Below, piece by piece: positions 34,721-47,872 of a stretch of 64,000 nucleotides of DNA. The stretch comes from Medicago truncatula (Eukaryota > Streptophyta > Magnoliopsida > Fabales > Fabaceae): NCBI RefSeq assembly GCF_003473485.1, contig NC_053047.1, positions 11,299,001 to 11,363,000 on the forward strand, given 5' to 3'. The notes beneath the pieces were generated by a model. That model was not told where the DNA came from. It saw only the letters and a program-made list of their open reading frames with translations, and searched no databases. Made by a program: the position numbers and the translations under genes. Position 1 is the stretch's first letter; every line of letters starts with the position of its first letter.

Positions 34721-34853
34721 AGGTTGGTCCGTCCGGCCAAGTAGTAGAGTCGTGTTGAGCCACCTAGGATAGAGTGTCAACTCTAACATTGTTTTGTTGT
34801 TGTGTTGTTGTTATTGTTGTTCTGAACTGTTGTTCATTATGTAGAATCTTAAG

Positions 34854-37800
34854 ATGGCTGGTAGAAACGACGCTGCTATTGCTGCTGCACTTGAGGCTGT
34901 AGCTCAAGCTGTTCAACAGCAACCGCAAGCTGGTAATGGAGAAGTGAGGATGCTGGAGACCTTTTTGAGAAATCATCCCCCGGCATTCAAAGGAAGGTAT
35001 GATCCAGATGGTGCCCAGTCATGGTTGAAGGAAGTGGAAAGGATTTTCAGAGTCATGCAGTGCTCTGAAGTGCAAAAGGTGCGGTTCGGGACGCACATGT
35101 TGGCTGAGGAGGCAGACGACTGGTGGGTAAGTTTGTTACCAGTGTTGGAACAGAATGGAGCTGTAGTGACCTGGGCGGTGTTCAGAAGGGAATTTCTGAA
35201 TAGGTATTTCCCGGAAGATGTTCGAGGTAGGAAGGAGATTGAATTCCTGGAGTTGAAGCAGGGTGATATGTCTGTTGTTGAGTATGCTGCAAAATTTGTG
35301 GAGCTTGCAAAGTTCTATCCCCATTATGCCCCGGAGACAGCTGAATTCTCCAAGTGCATAAAGTTTGAGAATGGCTTGAGAGCTGACATCAAGAGAGCCA
35401 TAGGATACCAGCAGATTAGAATTTTCTCTGATTTGGTGAGTCGCTGTAGGATCTACGAGGAGGACACCAAAGCTCATTATAAAGTGATGAGTGAGCGAAG
35501 AGGTAAGGGACATCAGAATCGTCCTAAACCGTATAGTGCCCCGACTGATAAGGGTAAGCAGAGACTTAATGATGAGAGGAGGCCGAGTAAGAGGGATGCT
35601 CCTGCTGAGATAGTGTGCTTTAAGTGTGGCGAGAAAGGTCACAAGAGTAACGTTTGTACCAAGGATGAGAAGAAGTGTTTCAGATGTGGACAGAAGGGTC
35701 ACATGCTAGCCGATTGCAAGCGCGGTGATGTTGTGTGCTATAATTGTAATGAAGAGGGCCACATCAGTACTCAGTGCACACAGCCGAAGAAGGTTAGAGT
35801 TGGTGGAAAAGTTTTTGCTTTGACTGGTACACAGACTGCTAATGAGGACCGTCTCATCAGAGGTACTTGTTTCTTTGATAGTACTCCTTTAATTGCTATT
35901 ATAGACACTGGTGCTACTCATTGTTTCATTGCTTTAGAATGTGCTTATAAACTGGGTTTGATTGTGTCTGATATGAAAGGAGAAATGGTTGTTGAAACTC
36001 CAGCTAAGGGTTCAGTGACTACTTCTCTTGTTTGCTTGAGGTGTCCAATTTCTATGTTTGGTAGAGATTTTGAAGTAGACTTAGTTTGTTTGCCGCTGAC
36101 GGGAATGGATGTTATTCTTGGGATGAATTGGTTAGAGTATAACCGAGTTCATATCAATTGCTTTAACAAGACTGTGCATTTTTCTTCTGCTGAAGAAGAG
36201 AGTGGAGTTGAAATTTTATCTACAAAGCAGATGAAGCAGTTAGAACGTGATGGAATTCTGATGTTTTCTCTAATGGCATATCTGTCGTTAGAAAACCAAG
36301 CTGTGATTGACAAGCTAGCAGTGGTGAATGAGTTTCCGGAGGTGTTCCCTGATGAGATTCCTGATGTGCCGCCAGAAAGGGAGGTGGAGTTTTCAATTGA
36401 CCTTGTTCCCGGAACAAAGCCGGTGTCGATGGCACCGTACCGTATGTCAGCTTCTGAGTTAGCTGAATTGAAGAAACAGTTGGAAGATTTACTTGATAAG
36501 AAGTTTGTAAGACCCAGTGTTTCGCCGTGGGGAGCACCTGTGTTGTTGGTGAAGAAAAAGGATGGTAGTACGAGGTTGTGCATTGACTATCGTCAATTGA
36601 ACAAAGTTACAATTAAGAATAGATATCCGCTTCCGAGGATTGATGACTTGATGGACCAGCTAGTGGGTGCAAAGGTGTTCAGTAAGATTGACTTGAGGTC
36701 AGGTTACCATCAAATTAAGGTGAAAGATGAAGATATGCAGAAGACGGCTTTTAGGACACGATACGGTCATTACGAATACAAAGTGATGCCTTTCGGTGTT
36801 ACTAACGCGCCCGGTGTGTTCATGGAGTATATGAATCGAATTTTTCATGCTTTTCTGGATAAATTCGTGGTGGTATTTATTGATGATATTCTGATTTATT
36901 CGAAGACTGAAGAAGAGCATGCAGAACATCTGAGAATTGTGCTGCAAGTTTTGAAAGAGAAGAGGTTGTATGCCAAATTGTCGAAATGTGAGTTTTGGCT
37001 AAGTGAAGTGAGTTTCCTTGGTCATATTATTTCTGGTGATGGTATAGCGGTTGATCCATCAAAAGTTGATGCAGTATCGCAATGGGAGACTCCGAAGTCG
37101 GTGACTGAAATCAGAAGCTTCTTGGGTTTGGCTGGTTATTACCGCAGATTTATAGAAGGATTTTCAAAGTTAGCATTGCCGTTGACTCAGTTAACCTGTA
37201 AGGGTAAGTCCTTTGTGTGGGATGCTCGGTGTGAGGGTAGTTTCAATGAATTAAAGAAAAGATTGACAACTGCTCCTATTTTGATCTTACCTAAGCCGGA
37301 AGAGCCATTCGTTGTTTACTGTGATGCGTCTAAGCTGGGTTTAGGAGGTGTTTTGATGCAAGATGGCAAGGTGGTAGCATATGCTTCTAGGCAACTGAGG
37401 GTGCACGAAAAGAATTATCCCACTCATGATTTGGAGTTAGCTGCGGTGGTTTTTGTTTTGAAAATTTGGAGACACTACTTGTATGGTTCCAGATTTGAAG
37501 TGTTCAGTGACCACAAGAGCTTGAAATATTTGTTTGACCAGAAGGAATTGAATATGAGGCAGAGGAGATGGCTTGAGCTGTTAAAAGATTATGATTTTGG
37601 GTTGAATTACCATCCGGGAAAAGCTAATGTAGTCGCGGATGCGTTGAGTAGGAAGACACTCCATATGTCTGCTATGATGATGAAAGAATTTGATTTATTG
37701 GAACAGTTTAGAGACATGAGTTTGGTGTGTGAGTTGTCGCCTCAAAGCATACAGTTGGGGATGCTAAAGATTAACAGCGATTTCCTGAATAGTATTCGAG

Positions 37801-38672
37801 AAGCACAGCAAGTGGATGTCAAGTTGGTTGATCTAATGGTTACTGGTAATAGTATTGAAGATAGTGACTTCAAGGTTGATGATCAGGGTGTGTTGAGATT
37901 CAGAGGTAGAATTTGTATTCCTGATAATGAAGAAATGAAAAAGTTAATCCTAGAGGAAAGTCATAAGAGTAGCTTAAGCATTCATCCGGGAGCTACGAAG
38001 ATGTATCATGATTTGAAAAAGCTGTTTTGGTGGTCTGGGTTGAAGCGAGATGTTGCTCATTTTGTGTATGCATGTTTAACTTGTCAGAAGTCTAAGGTTG
38101 AACACCAGAAACCTGCAGGATTGTTGACACCATTGGATGTACCGGAGTGGAAATGGGATAGCATTTCTATGGATTTTGTGACGAGTTTACCAAACACTCC
38201 GAGGGGACATGATTCGATTTGGGTTGTGGTTGATAGGTTGACGAAGTCGGCACATTTTATTCCTATCAACATTAGTTATCCGGTAGCTCAGTTGGCTGAG
38301 ATTTATATACATAGTGTTGTGAAGCTACATGGAGTTCCTTCGAGTATTGTGTCGGATAGGGATCCGAGGTTCACTTCTAGGTTCTGGAAGAGTTTACAGG
38401 ACGCTTTGGGTTCGAAGTTGAGGCTGAGTTCGGCTTATCATCCTCAGACAGATGGTCAGTCGGAGAGAACGATCCAATCATTGGAAGACTTGTTGAGAGT
38501 GTGTGTGCTTGAACAGGGTGGAGCTTGGGATAGTCACCTACCATTGATAGAGTTCACCTACAACAACAGTTATCACTCGAGTATAGGAATGGCACCATTC
38601 GAAGCTTTGTATGGTCGAAGGTGCAGGACTCCGTTGTGTTGGTTTGAGTCAGGAGAAAGTGTTGTGCTGTGA
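34854..38672 (+). CDS. Gag-pol polyprotein of the chromovirus, ended early by an in-frame stop
   Basis: 1272 codons. Gag capsid-like region about residues 55-200; three CCHC zinc knuckles at 255-268, 275-288 and 295-308; protease active site DTGA at 351-354; reverse transcriptase about 540-730 with FIDD at 675-678; RNase H with YCDAS at 822-826; integrase zinc-binding H1037/H1044/C1074/C1077 and catalytic D1107, D1168, E1204 (D-D-35-E spacing). It makes and integrates the element's cDNA; virus-like particles form in the cytoplasm, integration is nuclear. Start chosen at ATGGCTGGTAGAAACG, just after the leader. The frame ends at TGA 38670-38672, between the integrase core and the C-terminal domain, where related elements continue. 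Many antisense open frames here are shadows. Confidence 0.95.
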   Translation: MAGRNDAAIAAALEAVAQAVQQQPQAGNGEVRMLETFLRNHPPAFKGRYDPDGAQSWLKEVERIFRVMQCSEVQKVRFGTHMLAEEADDWWVSLLPVLEQNGAVVTWAVFRREFLNRYFPEDVRGRKEIEFLELKQGDMSVVEYAAKFVELAKFYPHYAPETAEFSKCIKFENGLRADIKRAIGYQQIRIFSDLVSRCRIYEEDTKAHYKVMSERRGKGHQNRPKPYSAPTDKGKQRLNDERRPSKRDAPAEIVCFKCGEKGHKSNVCTKDEKKCFRCGQKGHMLADCKRGDVVCYNCNEEGHISTQCTQPKKVRVGGKVFALTGTQTANEDRLIRGTCFFDSTPLIAIIDTGATHCFIALECAYKLGLIVSDMKGEMVVETPAKGSVTTSLVCLRCPISMFGRDFEVDLVCLPLTGMDVILGMNWLEYNRVHINCFNKTVHFSSAEEESGVEILSTKQMKQLERDGILMFSLMAYLSLENQAVIDKLAVVNEFPEVFPDEIPDVPPEREVEFSIDLVPGTKPVSMAPYRMSASELAELKKQLEDLLDKKFVRPSVSPWGAPVLLVKKKDGSTRLCIDYRQLNKVTIKNRYPLPRIDDLMDQLVGAKVFSKIDLRSGYHQIKVKDEDMQKTAFRTRYGHYEYKVMPFGVTNAPGVFMEYMNRIFHAFLDKFVVVFIDDILIYSKTEEEHAEHLRIVLQVLKEKRLYAKLSKCEFWLSEVSFLGHIISGDGIAVDPSKVDAVSQWETPKSVTEIRSFLGLAGYYRRFIEGFSKLALPLTQLTCKGKSFVWDARCEGSFNELKKRLTTAPILILPKPEEPFVVYCDASKLGLGGVLMQDGKVVAYASRQLRVHEKNYPTHDLELAAVVFVLKIWRHYLYGSRFEVFSDHKSLKYLFDQKELNMRQRRWLELLKDYDFGLNYHPGKANVVADALSRKTLHMSAMMMKEFDLLEQFRDMSLVCELSPQSIQLGMLKINSDFLNSIREAQQVDVKLVDLMVTGNSIEDSDFKVDDQGVLRFRGRICIPDNEEMKKLILEESHKSSLSIHPGATKMYHDLKKLFWWSGLKRDVAHFVYACLTCQKSKVEHQKPAGLLTPLDVPEWKWDSISMDFVTSLPNTPRGHDSIWVVVDRLTKSAHFIPINISYPVAQLAEIYIHSVVKLHGVPSSIVSDRDPRFTSRFWKSLQDALGSKLRLSSAYHPQTDGQSERTIQSLEDLLRVCVLEQGGAWDSHLPLIEFTYNNSYHSSIGMAPFEALYGRRCRTPLCWFESGESVVL

Positions 38673-38678
38673 CCGGAT

Positions 38679-39209
38679 TTGGTTCAGGAGACTACAGAAA
38701 AAGTCAAGATGATCAGAGAGAAGATGAAAGCGTCACAGAGTCGACAGAAGAGTTACCATGACAAGCGGAGAAAGGCCCTTGAGTTTCAAGAGGGTGATCA
38801 TGTATTTCTAAGAGTGACTCCGATGACGGGTGTAGGACGTGCTTTGAAATCGAGAAAGTTGACTCCGAAGTTCATTGGTCCGTATCAGATTTCAGAGAGA
38901 ATCGGAACGGTGGCATATAGAGTTGGCTTGCCACCACATCTATCGAACTTGCATGATGTGTTTCACGTGTCACAACTTCGGAAGTATGTAGCAGATCCTT
39001 CACATGTTATTCCGAGAGATGATGTACAGATTCGGGACAATCTCACAGTTGAGACTTTGCCGTTGAGGATCGATGATCGGAAAGTAAAGGCATTGAGGGG
39101 CAAGGAAATACCCTTGGTGAGAGTCGTTTGGGGCGGAGCAACTGGTGAAAGTTTGACTTGGGAGCTGGAAAGTAAGATGAGGGACTCTTATCCTGAGTTG
39201 TTTGTTTGA
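38679..39209 (+). CDS. C-terminal integrase/chromodomain part, same frame, after the stop
   Basis: In frame with the preceding gag-pol (the stop at 38670-38672 is the only break). Contains the GPY/F-like block (LTPKFIGPYQISERIGTVAY), the LSNLHDVFHVSQLRKY motif, and a terminal chromodomain-like part (ALRGKEIPLVRVVW ... TWELESKMRDSYPELF) of the Tekay/CR type, which steers integration to heterochromatin. It has no normal start of its own. Confidence 0.9.
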   Translation: MVQETTEKVKMIREKMKASQSRQKSYHDKRRKALEFQEGDHVFLRVTPMTGVGRALKSRKLTPKFIGPYQISERIGTVAYRVGLPPHLSNLHDVFHVSQLRKYVADPSHVIPRDDVQIRDNLTVETLPLRIDDRKVKALRGKEIPLVRVVWGGATGESLTWELESKMRDSYPELFV

Positions 39210-39250
39210 GGTAAGATTTCGAGGACGAAATTCAGTAATTTGGGGAGAGT

Positions 39251-41199
39251 TGTAACACTCTAATTTTTATTTAATTATTTTTAATTGTGTGGTGTCATTT
39301 ATGTGATTTTTGGTGATTTATGTAGTGTATATTTATTTATTATATGATTATTTTATTAAATAATTAAAATAATATAAGAATAGGATTAATTATTATCTTG
39401 GGGGTTATGAAATAATTAACATAATTAGTAGGGAGTTAATTGCTAATTAGGGAGTGGGAGGTTACATTTTGGGAGTTGAGAAAAGGAAAGAAAAATAGAG
39501 AAAACAGTTTTACGTGAAAACAGTCTGGTTTTGGGAGAAAAGCTAGTGCAAGGGAGAGAAGCTTAGGAATCATTTGCTGCTGTATTTTTTCTGCAATTCT
39601 AAGGTAAGGGTGAGGTTTACCGCAATTATATAGATTCTGAATGTTGATTGTGTTCTAACAGGTTTATGTGAGGATTTGGGAGAAATTGGGTTTTTGTTGA
39701 TTAAGGAGTTTTGGGTGTAGGAATCATAGAATTGAAGGTAGAAATGGGTTCTGGGTGCATAAAACCTTTCATTTCATATCTGTAAACTAATTTGGGGAGT
39801 GATTTGAGGAAAAAAATGGGATTTTTGGGAAAAACCTGCATTCTGCCCGTACAGAAGTTCATCGCTCGCCTCGCGAGTAGCCATTACTCGCCATAGCGAG
39901 TGAACAACTTCATCGCTCGCCTCGCGAGTGATACAGCTCGCCATGGCGAGTAACCTTGTAAAAATCTGGATTTTGAAAAAGTTGTTATAAGCCGTATTTT
40001 GGGTAGTTTCGTGTACCTAGATGATTCTTAAGAGGACTAGAGCAAGTTTTAAGTGTAAAAGATGATTAGGGAGCTTAGAATTGAGGTTTGAGTGAGAAAA
40101 ATGTCATTTTTCCCGAGAGCACCATATTTCTGTTCGCCTCGAGTTCGCCTCCAACTCGCCATGGCGAGTACCTGTTTTTCTGAGCTCGCCATAGCGAGTA
40201 GATGAGCTCGCGAGGCGAGCTGCCCAGTATTTGGTTGGTTAATTTCTGTTGTTGTTTGGATTGTGTATTTGGTTGAATTATTGCATGGCTTGTATGCTGA
40301 TATATATTTCCCTGGATGTTTTGGTTGGTTTTGATGAATGGATGCTGACTGAATGAATGTTGTATTTAATTAAATTCCCTTAAAGGTGTAAGTTGGTTGG
40401 TGAATCATATATATGTATATGTCTAGGTTGGTTGGTATGTAGATATACTCTATGGGGATTAGTTGCATTAACATAACAGTGGGAGAGCTTCGGCTCTGGA
40501 ATGCTTAGTCGTTCAAAGTGGTGGAGTACTAGTTACTCAAAGTGGTGTAGTGGTGAGGACTTATGTCCTGTTGAGAATGCTTTAACCATTCGACAGCGGT
40601 GTGGGTCACGGCCCTGATTTTTGGTACCACATGCATGGGTGTTTAGAGGAGTCTTAGTGGAGTGGTGATAAGTTGTATATATTGTTGAGAGGTGTATGAA
40701 TTAATATTGTGATAAGATGCGAAAATGATGTTATATAAACAATAATAATGTTGATGATTTATGATAGGGTGTTAGATTCAATTGATGTATTCTTTATCTA
40801 TATTTTGTTGTGAATCTCACCCCTTCTGCTTGAAAATGTTGCCCTTCCTATGGGTAACTTGCAGGTGATCCTGAGTAGTTGGTGGTGGCTCAAGTGTCTA
40901 GGGCTCTGATACGTGGGATGGGATTTTATTGTTTAAATTCATTCTATGTATCAAATTTTGGTTAATGTTGTTGTAGCCCTATGATTGATGGAATATTTTA
41001 TGTTGAGGCTTAATGCCAAGATTATTTTGGATAATGGAGTTTAATTTAAAGATTATTCCGCTGCAGTTTAATGAAGGATGTTGTTTAATAGTTTTAATCT
41101 ATTTAAGAATTTATATTTTGTAGTGTGACATGCCGTTTAATGTGGAACTCTGATTTTATAATTTATAATTAAATTGATTTTGGGAAACGGGGTGTTACA
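39251..41199 (+). repeat. 3' LTR of the chromovirus
   Basis: 1949 bp; same length and, where I compared, same sequence as the 5' LTR. Preceded by the polypurine tract at 39239-39250. Confidence 0.95.
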
Positions 41200-42931
41200 T
41201 GTAACCTCCCCCCTTGACTCTAATAATCCAAAGGGTCAGGTTTTTAATTTCTCCCAAAGTCTTAGTCAGGTTAATTAATTCTATTAAGCACATTTTTGAA
41301 GTATAAAATTTTGAGAGTCACATTAAGAACTAGGTTTTTATAATCAACGCAAAAAATACTTAACTCATAAGAAATTTAAATTAAACTAGGTTCTTTGCGT
41401 TTTAGACTCATAGTTAAATACTTATTATATCTTTTACTCCCCTTTTGTCATTAAAAAATATATATGTAAGAAACAATAATTGGCAAAAACAAACATTCAT
41501 TCAGAACCAATAGTTGTCCAAAGCATAATTACAGTTCGTTGCAAGTGCAAAATTAAAATACGTGCAAAACAAAGAAGGAGAAGGATAAGATTTTATGATT
41601 TGTTCTTCAAGAACTCCATAATTGACTTGATATCAGACCCAATTTCATCTTGCTTCTAATTGACATTGACCATCTGATATGAGCTTGCATAACCTTTTGA
41701 GAAGCAACAATATTTCCTATTTGAGCTTTCAGGGCCTCTTACTTATGCCTCTGAGCAGTCATTTCACTTTTGACCTCATACTTGAAGGCCTCAAGGGCTG
41801 GAGTTTCATAGATACATAGCAGTCATTATGTCAATATTTATATATGTGGATTCTATTATAAATTGCTCAAATTAAATATTAGTGACTTCAAAACCACCCA
41901 ACACATACAAATTTTCACTCTAACTTTAATAACTCTTAACAAGATAGTCAGGGAAGCCATGGACTCCTTCCTCCCTCAAACACCTCTGCCATTCAACAAG
42001 ATAGTGCAGTAGATAGTTACAGAGTGTGAATTGAGTTGTTTTATCTTGAAGGTGACCTGATTGATTGTCTGTTTTACACAATTTTAAGCAGCGCCAAAAA
42101 TCGTCTTAAATAAAGCAATCTGGTCGTGACTCAACTTGGTCATCTCTTTTATGGTAAATTTTTTCTAAGCTGTTTTTCGAATCTCAAAACCAACACAACC
42201 CTTTGTCATATCTTATGCTAAGATGAGCATCTCAACATTCTTGGTATTGGATTTCATTTTTTGGTCCAGTTATGTGCTTTTAAAGTGGGATTTTTTTTTT
42301 CTAGACATTCCAAAATATAATTGGGCTGGATCGTTTAGGCTCAAACCATTAGACTACGTCAATTTAGTTTACACTCACCTTTTCAATGGAATTAAGAGAC
42401 AAGACAACGAACTCAAAACACACATTATAGAAACTTGCTTGCTTAAAAAAATTAAATCGATATGAAGAAACCTAGAACGAAAGAAACTATAAACAAACAA
42501 GAACATAGTTTACTAACCTTGTTTGCTTTGCAATATGTGGCAAAGAAATGAGTAATCGTGATGTGAAATGCAGATGATGAATTGTTTTGAATGAGAAGAG
42601 AATAAACAAAGGAGGTGTTCTAAGATAAAATATAAGAGAGAGGTTAATGGGTTAAATTGGAAATAAATTTTCATCTAACGGTAGTTTGGTCATTTCAGGA
42701 TGTAATCAAATCTATAAGGGGTGTGAATAGAAAATTTCTTTTAACAATGATAGATCTGATTTAGCCTGAAAATTTCCTTTTAGTTATGATGGATCTATAT
42801 CTCCGTGGCCCAAACCCGTAACACTAACCCAAAAACTACTCCTCTTCTTTTGCTACTCGTTCTATAAATATGGTTGTGACATTTCGTTTTCTTCAATTTT
42901 TCTTCCTCTTCTACATTTTCTTCTTCTTTTA

Positions 42932-43073
42932 AATATTATGTTATTGAATTTTGAAGGATAATTAGTTAATTATTCCGTTTATGATTTTAAGAAAAGAAGT
43001 GTGGCATTCTGTTTATGTGAATTACTCTGATTTATTTCATGAAATTTTTACATTGGGAAAACGGGGTGTTACA
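42932..43073. mobile_element. Truncated 3' end of a Gypsy LTR, unit C
   Basis: Same as 21915-22056. Confidence 0.65.
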
Positions 43074-44317
43074 CACTTCATATATGAAATGGTGGTTGTA
43101 TTTTCTTCATTGAAATTAAAGTATTTTTTCATTATTATTTTTTATTTAACATTGTTATGAGATAAGAGTTCACTAAACATGTGGAAGGAAACATATCAAA
43201 AAGGCATAACAAATGAATTTTTTATTCATTTTTATTCCAAGCCAACATGTGGTTGTTCATATAACTATTAGAGATTTTTCCTTCTCAACTAATTGTCATA
43301 AGATGGAGCAAGATTTGGACGAAGCTGACAAGAAACTCAAAACTCTCAACACCAAAAATCCAAAAGGATCGAACAAGAGAAAGTAAGAATCTTTATCCAT
43401 AGGTGTTAGTTTAATTTGATCAAGTATTCATGTCTTTGTAATAAGAGAAAGTACTCTTATTATATTTTAATTGAATAGTTTCTTACAAGAGATATTAAAG
43501 ATTCTTCCTTCTCAACTAATTGTCATAAGATCGAGGAAGATTTGGATGGAGCTTACAAGAAACTCAAAAACTCTCAACACCAAAAATCCAAAAGGATCAA
43601 ACAAGAGAAAGTAAGAAATATCAAGAAAAATTTAAATTAAACACTTTGAAACTTTACCTATCTAAGAAAAATATTGTGAAATTTTACTGTAAACACATTG
43701 AAATTTTTAAATTCTCGTTGATCATCCTTTATAACCACAACTTATGCCACATTCATTTTCACTCAATTCCTAGTTGTTTTCACCATGCCTTCCATTGATA
43801 TCAATTTCTCAACAAATACTTTTCTACACTGCTGTTGAAAATTAGTTGGTTATAATTCTAATTAAGGGCTATTGTATAAATTTTGATGTTATTATCTTAA
43901 TCATGGATCATCATTATCACTTTCTTCAATCAACTCTTGGATGATACTCTTTAATTTTGTATCATTATATATCGAAAAAGCACATTATTTTCTTAATAAG
44001 ATTGATGTTGTTTTTTATTTTTAGAGAGAGTACATTATTTATTTTTTTAACAAGATTGATGTTGTTTTTCTTTTAATTTTGGTTTCAGGTTCTATGCATA
44101 ACAATTAGAGAGAACATTTTAGAGCTTTGTTACAACAAAGTCACCTAAAGAAGTTTGAACAATTGGTTTTATTGGCAACAATATGGTACATTTGAAATAT
44201 TAGAAACAATATTATATTTCAAAGTTGGGTGGATAATGTGCGAAAATTGGTGGATCAAATTAAAAATATTGTTTGGATATGGTTCATGGGCAAATTACAA
44301 GCAGCATTTTGATCAAA

Positions 44318-44346
44318 CCGGTGCAACGCACGGGTTATATACCTAG
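44318..44346 (+). mobile_element. Helitron-like 3' terminus, unit C
   Basis: Same hairpin and CTAG-T end as at 6033-6061. Confidence 0.5.
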
Positions 44347-45437
44347 TGAACAATAGTTTTAAGAGAGGTGAATTTAAACCTGTTAACCTTGCAGGATTAT
44401 ACTAATATATATATATATATATATATATAGTTGGATTTCATATACTTTGAAGACTACTTATTATATTCATATATATGATTTTGGGACTAAATTTAAGAGG
44501 GAATGACGGATCAAGAAATTTTTATTTTTTAGGGGAGATCAAGAATTAAAATTATGGTTAATTTCAATGATTAATCACGTAGTGGATCATTAGGGAGGTT
44601 TAAGACCCTAATGTTTTTAATTAATACATAATTTCAATGTTCTTGCATAATCATTTACCTAATGATAGTTTGTTTTGGGATTTGGCTTTTGGGCTTCCCA
44701 TGCTTTTGTCAAAAAAACGTGAGCCATGCATTTATGTTGAGCGGTTGATTGATAAAAGCAATGCATTTGGAGTAACATCTATGTTGAACGTTGAGTACCA
44801 AGGAAAAGTTACACTAACGATAGTATTAAGGGTAGAAAGGGAAAAAGAGAGCTAGTTATGCTCTGCCTTGGTTGACGCATATAAAGGAACATAGGGAGAT
44901 TTACTTTTATATTAAAACTTTTTTTTTTTTTTGGATTCCTTAACCAGTGTCTCAGGAATACCAGTTAACATGACCTTAAAATATATTTAGTTTTAAGACT
45001 TTCTTGGACTTTACTCCTCTAATATTCAAAATATTATGAATATCTCTCCCACATAAATTAATGATTATTTTTATACGCATAAAAATATAAAGAAACCAAC
45101 ATAACATAAATTTGGACTTATTGTCAAAAACAAAAAATAATAATTGGACTTAGAAACTAAGACATGAGTTTTTTTTTTTTTTTTTTTTTTTACGCAAGAT
45201 ACTTCTATCATAACACATAGAACGTACATTTTGCCTTCAAAAAACACAGAGTGTACATTCTTACTAGCATTTTAATAAAAACTCTATTTATTTTAAATTT
45301 TTATAGAAACTAATGTGGAAACTCAGAGTCCAAGAAATTTTTTAGAATAAAAATATATTTAACTTTTATTTTTTTGTCAATTGATTATATTTGGTTTTTA
45401 TCTCAACTTCATAATGAATTTCTCAAGAATCTTGGTG

Positions 45438-46265
45438 TATAATTTTTCTTATGGCAAACATGCCACAATTCTCTCCCTATTAGAAGTATCTTGTGTCATC
45501 GAAAAGTCCTTTTAACGCCTACTTGCCCTTTCTACGGTGAAGATGAAACTATTTTTTATTGTCTAATGTTACGTCCATGCTCGGTTGAAATTTGGACTAA
45601 TTGTGGGTGTTCTATCAATTTGTCACAAGGTTGTTCTAGACAATACTTCAAAGATCCTAGCGACATTAGTGGATGAAGTGGGTATCTTAGCTCCATTGAT
45701 AATGTGGAATATTTGGATCTCTCGCAACAAATTTATTTTTAAGGGAACAACTCCTATGAAGTACTAGATCATAACATCTATCTTTACTCAGCTACAAGTT
45801 TCCAAGCAGGCATTGGGAAGTCCAACCTCCCACTCCCATCGAACAATTCGTGAGGTGTGTTGGAATAAAGGGGATGAGGATGCCATGATTCTCAATGTAG
45901 ATGGAAGTGCTTATACTAATCCAAGGAATGGAGGGTTTAGCGGCTTGGTGCTTAACCATGATGGAACCTTTCAATTTGGTTTCTATGGGAGTGTAGGTTT
46001 GTCCAATATTCTTCATGCGGAAAAACAAGCGCTTTTAGTGGGCATCAGACTGTGTTGGCAAGCTGGATTTAAAAAAAGTAATGTGTTTCTCATATTCCTT
46101 GCATGTGGTTCAACTTGTCATAGAGGAAACATCTCAGTTTCATCATTATGCTAATGAGCTAGAGATTATAAGAGATTTCATGAAAAAAGATTGGACAATA
46201 GCTCTGCATCACGCCTTTCACGAGAGAATGCTTACGCAGATGTGCTAGCAAAGTTAAAAGCTATT
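45438..46265 (+). pseudogene. LINE-derived zf-RVT + RNase H remnant, unit C
   Basis: As in A and B, but with an 8-bp deletion (TTAGTGAT missing near 45608) that breaks the zf-RVT frame. Here the codon that is TGA in A and B is TGG (gattggac, near 46193), so this copy keeps the older state at that site. Confidence 0.7.
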
Positions 46266-46536
46266 AAAGTAGATCCTCTTTTCCTTTTCTCGTGTAAAAA
46301 AAAGCCCAAATAGTATTTTTATTAAAAAGGTCTCAACATAAATCGTTAAACAAGAAAGAAAATGCATAATTTTTACCAAGATAAAAACGTTATACATCAA
46401 CATGGATTTTAAGGCTCTTCGTAAATCAAAGCATCTAAATATAGTCAACTGACCATCTAAACATGGAGAGCCAGGGAAAAATTAAAAATATAGCTATCTT
46501 CAACATAATTAAAAATACAAAAATTAAACTAGAATT

Positions 46537-46733
46537 GGTGGGGTGTACCTGACTCATGCAATAGTGCAACGCACAAGCGACACATGAGAAGCCTAATAGC
46601 AAGCTATTGAAGTGGCTTCTCCCCCTCAAAAAAGTAATTTAATATCGTGTGACCCATTGGGTCACATATCAGATATTAAACTGATAAGAACAGATACTAC
46701 ACTTGATCTTAGCCAAAAGGCCGAGAAAGGTAT
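46537..46733 (-). ncRNA. U2: U2 spliceosomal snRNA, copy 4 (unit C)
   Basis: Starts at 46733; RNA body as in copy 3 apart from a base near the 3' end (GAGTCAGG instead of GAGTTAGG). IIb hairpin, Sm-like site and CA-N8-AGTTTAA signal present. TATA at 46766-46761. The USE reads GTCCCGCATCG (46809-46799), one mismatch. Confidence 0.9.
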
Positions 46734-46760
46734 GAGTTGAAAGAAGAGCTGGCTTCTGCT

Positions 46761-46809
46761 TTTATATCAACTGTCACTCAGTTTCTTTCTTCATTACCCG
46801 ATGCGGGAC
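46761..46809 (-). promoter_or_regulatory. snRNA promoter of U2 copy 4: TATA plus variant USE
   Basis: USE GTCCCGCATCG has one mismatch from RTCCCACATCG; TATA spacing is normal. Confidence 0.8.
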
Positions 46810-47241
46810 TTATATGCAGTACCACCCCTTTTTTTTTTGTTGAGGGAATATGCAGTAGCACCTTGTGACTGACTCTTACACACCACTCCCGTGCGTGACT
46901 CACCACTTATTTTCTGCTGCAAATTTTCATTATCAGTTTTAAATGTGACGAGAGATTGTTGAATACAACAATTGAAACAATGCATCCAGTATCAAAATCA
47001 AAATCACATCTCAAATTAAAATAGTCTGCAATTATACTAACTATGAGTTTTGAGTTTGAAAAGTTTAAGGCTACGTTCATAATCAGGGAATTCACTTCAG
47101 AACTTGTGATTCTTTTATGCTACAAAATTCTCTATTACTTGACATTATCATCACAATCATCTGAGTTAGGAACAAATTTAACTTAAAAATTATCACACAG
47201 TCACAGAAATAAATTTTATGCAAAATTAATGTTGCTAGAAA

Positions 47242-47562
47242 GAAGCAGCAAGGATGGTGTGTAACCGATTTTCCTCATGCTAAGCCACATTCCACCACTA
47301 CTGCCAATGGAGGAACAGATCTGGTGGCATTTGGTAGTTAAGGCCGAGCCAATTCAATACCTCAGTCCAAACCTTCTTAGACACCTCGCAAAAAGGAAAT
47401 AAGTGCGTGGAAAAGGAAGACTAAAGGGTCCTGTCACTTAACACACAATTGAGAGAGGTATCCGGTGGTAAAGAGTGCCTCCTAGAGAGATTGGTCCTCG
47501 AAGGGATCCTATAACGGAGTAGCTTCCAAGAGAAAGTCACAACTTTTTTCAGAGCCGAACTT
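47242..47562 (-). pseudogene. LINE zf-RVT remnant, unit C
   Basis: Counterpart of 10150-10465 and 26240-26560. Confidence 0.6.
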
Positions 47563-47872
47563 TTTCAAATTTGAGTAAACACAACCGATAATGGATTTTG
47601 CTCTGAAGATCATATATTTTATAAACCAAGTAAATAAGCTTAACAACAACATCCAATCAAAGAAAAAAAACTTAACAACAACATAAATATTATTTGGATA
47701 GTGATTTCATTTGTATTAATTTATTCATTGATGAAGTGAGATACAACATAAACATCACAAATCTCCCAGTTCAAAAGTAAGAAAAGAAACTGACAAGAAA
47801 AAACTTTATTACATTGGAAGATTAAGAAGACACAAAAACAACTAGCAAGCACTTGGTAAATTGGAGGATGGA

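Larger units (their letters stand above)
32758..41199 (+). mobile_element. Complete Tekay/Del-type Gypsy chromovirus LTR retrotransposon
   Basis: 8442 bp. Both LTRs are 1949 bp, start TGTAACAC and end GTGTTACA; the target duplication is TGTAA (32753-32757 and 41200-41204), confirmed by the empty site in unit A (GGTTTGTAACCTCC). PBS TGGTATCAGAGC at 34709-34720 matches the 3' end of initiator tRNA-Met; polypurine tract TTTGGGGAGAGT ends at 39250. The internal region encodes gag, protease, RT, RNase H, integrase and a C-terminal chromodomain-like region in one frame. I saw no difference between the LTRs in the parts compared, so insertion is recent. One stop codon interrupts pol. Confidence 0.95.
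21098..42114. repeat. Tandem unit B (PR-10/U2 repeat), split by an LTR retrotransposon
   Basis: Starts AAAGCAATCTGG like unit C at 42115. Distance B to C is 21,017 bp; without the 8.45-kb element the unit is ~12.57 kb. Inside B, 32758-41204 is the inserted element plus one TSD copy, confirmed by the uninterrupted site in A near 15705-15710. Confidence 0.85.

Noticed and set aside
35136-36947. Long minus-strand open frames (188, 144, 105 and 82 codons) opposite gag-pol
   Set aside because: They are shadows of the strongly coding plus strand and resemble no protein family.
38670-38672. Programmed stop readthrough in pol
   Set aside because: Plant chromoviruses use one continuous frame; I see no pseudoknot-like signal after the TGA. 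A point mutation is simpler, although not proven.
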